NCBI GenBank assembly: GCA_040880545.1
Contig: JBBDIE010000056.1
Span: forward strand, 1 to 36,528
Origin: M55B112 sp040880545
GTDB taxonomy: Bacteria; Bacteroidota; Bacteroidia; Bacteroidales; GCA-2748055
Direction of reading: 5' to 3'
Length of the DNA: 36,528 bases
Positions 31,400 through 36,528 of this stretch are shown piece after piece. The notes beneath the pieces were generated by a model. The model saw only the letters and a list, made by a program, of their open reading frames with translations, did not search any database and had not been told where the DNA came from. Numbering within the stretch: position 1 is the stretch's first letter; each line of letters opens with the position of its first letter. The translations under genes were made by a program, and so were the position numbers.

Positions 31400-33907
31400 A
31401 TGCAGATCATGGCAGACATGAAAAAATTCATCAGAACTTCAGGGATACTGGTATCTCTTGTGCTATTCTCACTATCCACACTGTACAGTCAGGCCCCAAC
31501 CGGACTTTCCTACCAGGCAGTTGCACGTGACTCCGAGGGTAATGCGCTATCAAACATGGAACTTACCGTAAGGATCGCCATCAAGAGCGAAACTGCCGGA
31601 GGAGAAACCTTTTGGCAGGAGGATCATGATGTGACCACCAACCAATTTGGTTTGTTCAGCATTAATATCGGCGGGCCGGATGGATATGGACAAGCGGGCA
31701 GTGCGGGAAGTTTCAGTGGAATTAATTGGTCGGGTGAGCAACAGTATTACCTTAATGTCATGGTAAGGAAGGATACAGAATTTCTTGACATGGGGGGCTC
31801 AATCCTGCAGCGGATTCCATTTGCCCAGTCATCACAATATGCACAATCGGCTGAAAATGCAGCAACATCGCAATTTGCAGAGAGTGCCCAAACGGCTGAA
31901 ACAGCAGGGACTGCCCTGTTTGCAGAAAATGCACAGTCTGCAGTTACAGCACAATCAGCTGAAAACTCAAATACAGCGCAGTATGCAGAGACCGCCCAAA
32001 CGGCCGAAACCGCAGGTTCTGCACTATTTGCAGAAAATGCCAATACGGCAGTAGTTGCAGATACCGCCCTGTATGCAAAAACAGCACAGAGTGCCGAAAC
32101 AGCCAGGCAATCCAGCGGGAACTTCTCAGTTTTGGCTGAGCAGGAAGGCGCCCTTGGAGAAGCCCTCTTTGAAGTTAAAAGATCCGATGGTTCCGTTGCT
32201 TTTGCAGTCTATGAGGATATGGTCTGGGTATATGCCGACAATGATCTTACCAAAGGGATCAAAGGTGGTTTTGCCGTAGGTGGTTATAATGCATCTAAGG
32301 CCGATCCACAGGAGTACCTGAGGGTCACCCCCGACAGTATCCGGATGTATATCAATGAGGAGAATACCGCAAAAGGTGCCAAGGGAGGTTTTGCCGTGGG
32401 TGGATACAACAGTGCAAAAGGGATTGGCGCCGAGTACCTGCATGTTGCCGGTAACAACCTGGTACAGGATGATTACTCCATTGCTCTAGGTGTGGATGCA
32501 GTAGCATCGGGCAACTATTCAACCGCCATTGGCTACCAGTCCATTGCCAGTGGAAGCGCAGCTTTCAGCGCCGGCAGAACCAGCCTTGCATCTTCCAACA
32601 ACACCATTGCCATCGGAAACGGCACCAAGGCTTTATCTACAGAATCAGCCGCCATCGGTTACAGGTCGGAGGCCCGTGGTGAAAAATCCATTGCCATAGG
32701 TTCTTACTATAATTATTCCTTCTCCTACCTGCCCTATTTTAACCTGGCGGCGAAGAACGATCCAAAAGGCGATTTCATCATCTATGACCCGATCATCAAA
32801 CCAATTTTCAGAACCATCTCCTTTAACAGGGCCAATATTGCAGAGGGAAAATATTCCATATCCCTGGGTAACGGGAACTACTCCAACAACGGTGGAATGG
32901 CGCTCGGATCCAACAATGATGCCATTGGTTTTGGCGCATCCGCGCTGGGGGTATCCAATAAAGCATTAAACACAAACTCTTTTGCGGCAGGTTTCGAGAG
33001 CAGGGCCGAAGGATTTTATTCCACAGCATTTGGAAACAATGTTCTGGCCAAGTCTTACGGATCCTTCGTAGTCGGGCAATACAATGTAATTTCGGGTGAT
33101 TCGACGGAATGGGTGGAGTACGATCCACTGTTTGTCGTTGCCAACGGACTGAATGCCGACAACAGGAATAATGCATTGACGATCTATAAAAACGGACGGA
33201 GTATCTTCAAAGGGTCCGATGCCAACCTGACATTGAATGACAGGCGTATATTCTTCTCTTTATTCCCTTCGTTTAGTACCTTCCTTAATGTCTACGGAGT
33301 CAGATCCTACATCAACTGTTCCGACCCGGCTGTTGATAATTACTACTCGGGATACTTTTTCAAAACAGGAACTGAAGTTGCCAATTACAGGGGATTATAT
33401 GCTGATACCCGTGCAGGAGCGTCTATAGACGTTGCTGAATACATCTATGATACTCATGGGAACACAGAAGCGGGCGACGTTCTGGTTGCCGATCCTGGTG
33501 TAAAAGAGAGCGTAATACTTTCAGGAAATGCCTACCAGTCGTCGGTGGTTGGCATTGTCAGCACCAAGCCTCACATGGTTATGGGGATGGAACTGGTAAT
33601 CGATGAAGTGACCGGCTCTTCACTGCCAGGGGTTCAGGCCACCAGGCTTGCATTAACGGGACGGGTACCATGTAAAGTAACCGATGAAAACGGGCCCGTA
33701 AAGCCGGGCGACCTGCTGACCACCTCTTCCACACCGGGTCATGCCATGAAATGGACCCCGTTGGATGTAAACCAGGCAAAAGATTTTGAAGAGCTGAAAA
33801 AGATACTGGAAGAGAACGAAATGCGGAGACACGCGGTGATTGGAAAAGCACTTGAAGAGCACAAAGGTGGCACCGGTAAAATTATGGTGCTGGTATCGCT
33901 GCAGTAA
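31400..33907 (+). CDS. Large secreted adhesin-like protein with YadA-type head repeats
   Basis: An 835-residue exported protein. Three in-frame ATGs (31400, 31409, 31418) precede the signal peptide (hydrophobic 15-29, cleavage near YSQA); the third gives the most typical signal. After a beta-rich N-domain there is an Ala/Gln/Thr/Glu-rich segment (about 144-239) with AQ-x-AE-type repeats and a 36-residue longer period. Two KGGFAVGGYN units follow, 40 residues apart. Then come YadA-like head repeats (about 357-437 and 484-570), seen as IALG, TAIGYQS, IAIGNGT and SIAIGS with YS, AS or SG in between. The C-terminal part (GDLLTTSSTPGHAMKW) is shared with many Bacteroidota surface and tail-fibre-like proteins. 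No membrane anchor domain or CHU_C tail is visible. A trimeric surface fibre is inferred. Confidence 0.8.
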   Translation: MQIMADMKKFIRTSGILVSLVLFSLSTLYSQAPTGLSYQAVARDSEGNALSNMELTVRIAIKSETAGGETFWQEDHDVTTNQFGLFSINIGGPDGYGQAGSAGSFSGINWSGEQQYYLNVMVRKDTEFLDMGGSILQRIPFAQSSQYAQSAENAATSQFAESAQTAETAGTALFAENAQSAVTAQSAENSNTAQYAETAQTAETAGSALFAENANTAVVADTALYAKTAQSAETARQSSGNFSVLAEQEGALGEALFEVKRSDGSVAFAVYEDMVWVYADNDLTKGIKGGFAVGGYNASKADPQEYLRVTPDSIRMYINEENTAKGAKGGFAVGGYNSAKGIGAEYLHVAGNNLVQDDYSIALGVDAVASGNYSTAIGYQSIASGSAAFSAGRTSLASSNNTIAIGNGTKALSTESAAIGYRSEARGEKSIAIGSYYNYSFSYLPYFNLAAKNDPKGDFIIYDPIIKPIFRTISFNRANIAEGKYSISLGNGNYSNNGGMALGSNNDAIGFGASALGVSNKALNTNSFAAGFESRAEGFYSTAFGNNVLAKSYGSFVVGQYNVISGDSTEWVEYDPLFVVANGLNADNRNNALTIYKNGRSIFKGSDANLTLNDRRIFFSLFPSFSTFLNVYGVRSYINCSDPAVDNYYSGYFFKTGTEVANYRGLYADTRAGASIDVAEYIYDTHGNTEAGDVLVADPGVKESVILSGNAYQSSVVGIVSTKPHMVMGMELVIDEVTGSSLPGVQATRLALTGRVPCKVTDENGPVKPGDLLTTSSTPGHAMKWTPLDVNQAKDFEELKKILEENEMRRHAVIGKALEEHKGGTGKIMVLVSLQ
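31830..32115 (+). repeat. Ala-rich coding repeat in the adhesin gene
   Basis: In-frame repeats built on GCCCAAACGGCNGAAAC and TTTGCAGAAAATGC blocks; the two long copies start at about 31886 and 31994, 108 bases (36 residues) apart. Shorter AQ-x-AE units fill the spaces. Downstream, KGGFAVGGYN-coding blocks repeat 120 bases apart (about 32251 and 32371). Confidence 0.75.
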
Positions 33908-33934
33908 ACATTATACACTTTAGTACATGAAGGC

Positions 33935-33977
33935 AGACCGGCCGCTTCTTCCCCATGGGAACTTAACTGACCGGTCT
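33935..33977 (+). terminator. Candidate terminator after the adhesin gene
   Basis: AGACCGG (33935-33941) pairs perfectly with CCGGTCT (33971-33977) around a 29-base loop and is followed by TCCTTTTG. It lies 28 bases after the stop, between convergent genes. The long loop lowers confidence. Confidence 0.4.
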
Positions 33978-34084
33978 TCCTTTTGTAATCAAAAACAGCA
34001 TACCGCAGGCATAGTGTAGGACCGCATTACCACAGCTCATTATATACCTTCACCCCTCAAGATATTACGTAAATACTTTTCACA

Positions 34085-35599
34085 TTAAAACTGGAAATAG
34101 ATAAAGGGCTGCAGGTCGGCCGACCATGACTGGTAAATTACGAAGATCACAATCACCGCTATTACGATCTTGGCCCAGAGCGGGGTTTTGATGTACATGT
34201 TCAACAATGCCAGCTTCCATTTATCGGATACCCAATGGGTAAAATATCCCAGAGCCATGACCAGGAATACCCATTTGTAGGAACGCAGTACATCGGGAAT
34301 GATCGATCCGTTGAAGGAGTGTGCGATCTGCCACATCAATTCATTGGCATGTTCCATGGAGTCGGAACGGAACCAGATTCTTGTAAACGTAATGAACTGG
34401 AACGTGATAAATATCTTCCAGAGCTTTGCCGCCCAGTGTTTGCTGTGTTCATAGGGGCTGACCCTACGCCACATTTTATAAACCACCAGTCCCAGTCCAT
34501 TGATACCTCCCCAGATCAGAAACTGCCAGCTTGCACCGTGCCAGAGCCCCCCCAGCAGCATGGTGATCATCAGGTTCACGTCGGTCATGATCCTCCCCCT
34601 CCTGTTCCCTCCCAGCGGTATGTAGAGATAATCCTTCAGCCAGGTAGAGAGGGAAATGTGCCACCGTTTCCAGAAGTTCCCCACATTGGTAGCCTTGTAT
34701 GGAGAATTGAAGTTTCGAGGCAGCCGGAACCCGAGCAGCAGCGCCACCCCGATGGCAATATCGGTATATCCCGAAAAATCCACATAGACCTGCAGGGAGT
34801 ACCCGTATAGTGCCATAAGGTTCTCAAAACCTGAAAACCCGGCCGGATTGGCGAAGATGCGATCGATAAAATTCACCGCCAGGTAATCGCCGATAAACAT
34901 CTTCTTGAAAAGCCCTTTCATAATGATAAATGTGGCATAACCAAATTCCTCCATGGAGAGGCTGTACCGTTTATATATCTGCGGGACAAATTCCGAGGCT
35001 CTTACAATGGGTCCTGCAACTAGCTGGGGGAAAAAAGACACGTAGAAGCCGAAATCCATAATATTCTTTACCGGGTTGACCTTCCTGCGATAGAGGTCGA
35101 TGGTGTACGACATGATCTGGAAGGTATAGAACGAGATGCCCACCGGCAGCAGGATTACTGAAACATCGAAATGTGTTCCCGTGAGGTTGTTTGACCAGCG
35201 TGCCAGGTGGTTCACAACCTCCAGTTCGGTATTGAATACGGCATTGATGGTATCCACAAAGAGGTAGGTGTATTTAAAATAGGAGAGCAGGAAGAGATTG
35301 ATGAATACACTGAGGAACACACCGAATTTCCGGATATTTTTTCTTTCGGAGGTATGGATCCAGTTTCCGATATAGTAGTTGGCGAATGTGGAGAATACCA
35401 GGATCAGAAAGAACAGCCCGGAAGTTTTCCAGTAAAAAAAGAGGCTCACCAGGAAGAGAAATGCATTTCTTAGCGCCCGGTCCTTGTACATGATGGAGAA
35501 AGCCAGCAGGACAGTACCGTAAAATATCCAGAAATAGAGCTGTGTGAAGATCAGGGGCTTCTCCGGGTTGAAGAGGAATATGTCGCTTAGCCAGGGCAT
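34085..35599 (-). CDS. MBOAT family membrane O-acyltransferase (AlgI-like)
   Basis: A 504-residue polytopic protein. It has about ten hydrophobic segments, the conserved blocks FFPQLVAGPIVR (about 180-191), YVDFSGYTDIAIG, NFNSPYKATNVGNFWKRWH and WLKDYLYIPLGG, and the catalytic-type His in LLGGLWHGASW. This is the AlgI/DltB/PatA pattern: enzymes that move acyl (usually acetyl) groups across the membrane to glycans or teichoic acids. The usual partner (an AlgJ/SGNH-type protein) is not beside it in the window. The gene converges with the adhesin gene and lies 129 bases downstream of the carbonic anhydrase-like gene. Acylation of a surface polymer is probable; a link to the phosphonate polymer is only positional. 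Confidence 0.92.
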   Translation of the reverse strand: MPWLSDIFLFNPEKPLIFTQLYFWIFYGTVLLAFSIMYKDRALRNAFLFLVSLFFYWKTSGLFFLILVFSTFANYYIGNWIHTSERKNIRKFGVFLSVFINLFLLSYFKYTYLFVDTINAVFNTELEVVNHLARWSNNLTGTHFDVSVILLPVGISFYTFQIMSYTIDLYRRKVNPVKNIMDFGFYVSFFPQLVAGPIVRASEFVPQIYKRYSLSMEEFGYATFIIMKGLFKKMFIGDYLAVNFIDRIFANPAGFSGFENLMALYGYSLQVYVDFSGYTDIAIGVALLLGFRLPRNFNSPYKATNVGNFWKRWHISLSTWLKDYLYIPLGGNRRGRIMTDVNLMITMLLGGLWHGASWQFLIWGGINGLGLVVYKMWRRVSPYEHSKHWAAKLWKIFITFQFITFTRIWFRSDSMEHANELMWQIAHSFNGSIIPDVLRSYKWVFLVMALGYFTHWVSDKWKLALLNMYIKTPLWAKIVIAVIVIFVIYQSWSADLQPFIYFQF

Positions 35600-35728
35600 G
35601 TGGTAAAGATAGAAGGAAATTGGAAAAAGAGAAAAGGGAAGGCTATTTACCCAGCTCCGTTGTTTCCTGATCTTTTATCTATGAGCGGCAACAGGTTGTT
35701 GCAAAAATTTAAGAAAAGTCATTTTGAC

Positions 35729-36241
35729 CTACCGGTACCACTCCGCATAATAAACATAATTCTCTGCGATCCCTTCAATCATCTCCCTGGCCTGTTGCGG
35801 ATCAACCTTTTTAATAAACTTTGCCGGTACACCTCCATAGATACTGCCCGATTCAACAATGGTGTTCTGTAATACCACCGAGCCCGCTGCAATTATTGAG
35901 TTCTCACCTATATCCGAATAATCCAGCAGAATGGAGCCGATACCTACCAGGCAGTTCTTCCTGATCCTGGCACCATGAACCACAACATTGTGTCCCACAG
36001 AGACATTGTCTTCGATCTCCACCACCGATTTCTGGTAGAGTGTATGCAGTGTGCTTCCGTCCTGGATATTCACCTTGTTGCCAATCCGGATCGGGTTCAC
36101 ATCTCCCCGTAATACCGTGTTGAACCAAATGGAGCAGTTGTCCCCGATCTCCACATCTCCGATGATGGTGGCATTTTCTGCCAGGTAGCAATTCTTGCCG
36201 ATCTTTGGGGTGAATCCGCGAACTGATTTTATAAGTGCCAT
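35729..36241 (-). CDS. Gamma-class carbonic anhydrase-like hexapeptide-repeat protein
   Basis: A 170-residue left-handed beta-helix protein. Hexapeptide repeats run from about residue 20 to 130 (ATIIGDVEIGDNCSIW, LVGIGSILLDYSDIGENSII). The zinc-site histidines of the gamma-CA/YrdA group are visible: His in GSTLHT (about 72) and two in SVGHNVVVHGA (about 89 and 94). A C-terminal helix follows (AREMIEGIAENYVYYAEWY). Family members are trimers; some are carbonic anhydrases and others (CaiE, PaaY, YrdA) have other or unknown roles. It is 129 bases upstream of the MBOAT gene on the same strand. Confidence 0.9.
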   Translation of the reverse strand: MALIKSVRGFTPKIGKNCYLAENATIIGDVEIGDNCSIWFNTVLRGDVNPIRIGNKVNIQDGSTLHTLYQKSVVEIEDNVSVGHNVVVHGARIRKNCLVGIGSILLDYSDIGENSIIAAGSVVLQNTIVESGSIYGGVPAKFIKKVDPQQAREMIEGIAENYVYYAEWYR

Positions 36242-36528
36242 GGGAATTGATATTTTCGGTCAGGAGGCAAAAATAGGAAAAATTATCTGATGCATCCCGG
36301 CCTTAGCCTGTATAAGCAGAGTCTGTCAATTAAGTGGAGTGGCTGGATCATCATGTTCGAGATCATCGTAATTGTACTTTTTTAACCACAGAGGACGCAG
36401 AGAGCAAGCTTGCACAGAGTTTAGGGCAGCGTTTTTTTAATTTAGAGTGATATTCAGTCGTGCTAAGGGAGTAAGGAGCGAGCTCTTGAGTGATGGACTT
36501 CGTTGCAGTATAATAAATGGCCCGCTAC
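36242..36528. other. Repeat-containing intergenic to window end
   Basis: No gene is seen. Positions 36338-36364 are the inverted partner of 16941-16967. From 36378 there is a TTTTTTTAACCACAGAGGAC-type element with AGCAAGCTTGC, related to those at 5265-5560 and 14425-14475. Positions 36470-36500 carry the GAGCTCTTGAGT block also found in reverse-related form near 5340 and 5530. Confidence 0.55.
36338..36364. repeat. Arm of a 27-base dispersed inverted repeat
   Basis: Reverse-complement partner of 16941-16967 (26 of 27 bases). On the minus strand it reads DDLEHDDPATPLN then stop, compared with DIDLEHYDPAT then stop at the other site. Confidence 0.7.

Overview
The window (36,528 bases, with one 100-base run of N) looks like a scaffold from a free-living member of the Bacteroidota, probably Bacteroidales or a related order. 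The clues are a DUF4290-murA pair, a CHU_C-type (gliding motility/type IX secretion) C-terminal domain, a Bacteroidota-style MurA with Asp at the usual Cys position, an HTH-less sigma-54 response regulator, and repeat-rich intergenic spacers. The N-run suggests an assembled draft or metagenomic scaffold.

Layout. (1) 122-5034, minus strand: a TlpA-like thioredoxin lipoprotein, murA, a DUF4290 protein and a PcrA/UvrD helicase. (2) 5035-5880: non-coding, filled with a near-identical 186-base-period duplication carrying a REP-like palindrome, other diverged repeats and a 9-base microsatellite. (3) 5881-8106, plus: a secreted CHU_C protein and a VTT/DedA-type membrane protein. (4) 8131-14361, plus: a heat-shock style promoter/operator, then a tight run of grpE, dnaJ, an ABC-2 ATPase and permease, a short Ppx/GppA phosphatase and the response regulator. 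(5) 14609-15769: a nitronate monooxygenase family flavoprotein with a four-Cys cluster. (6) 16215-16746: a RelE/ParE-like toxin-antitoxin pair with an 11-base overlap.

(7) 17049-31120, plus: the most interesting part, a seven-gene phosphonate locus in a single run. A cytidylyltransferase-PEP mutase fusion (interrupted by the assembly gap), phosphonopyruvate decarboxylase and an iron-type alcohol dehydrogenase should make 2-hydroxyethylphosphonate and perhaps its CMP-activated form. A membrane-anchored TagB/TagF-like transferase could then place the activated group on an acceptor. Three tandem giant membrane proteins follow. Each has a YidC/Oxa1-like N-terminal domain, a polytopic middle and a C-terminal alkaline-phosphatase-superfamily (sulfatase/LtaS/EptA-like) domain. 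I know of no described role for this architecture. All three have Ser where insertases have the groove Arg. The third has Ala at a metal-ligand Asp. Their length differences are explained by 0, 3 and 1 copies of a 74-residue two-helix module. My reading is a machine that builds or remodels a phosphonate-decorated surface polymer; hydrolysis of phosphonate esters is the main alternative.

(8) 31400-33907, plus: a large secreted adhesin-like protein with Ala-rich repeats and YadA-like head repeats. (9) 34085-36241, minus: an MBOAT O-acyltransferase and a gamma-class carbonic anhydrase-like protein. The last 287 bases hold dispersed repeats, including an inverted match to a site just upstream of the phosphonate locus.
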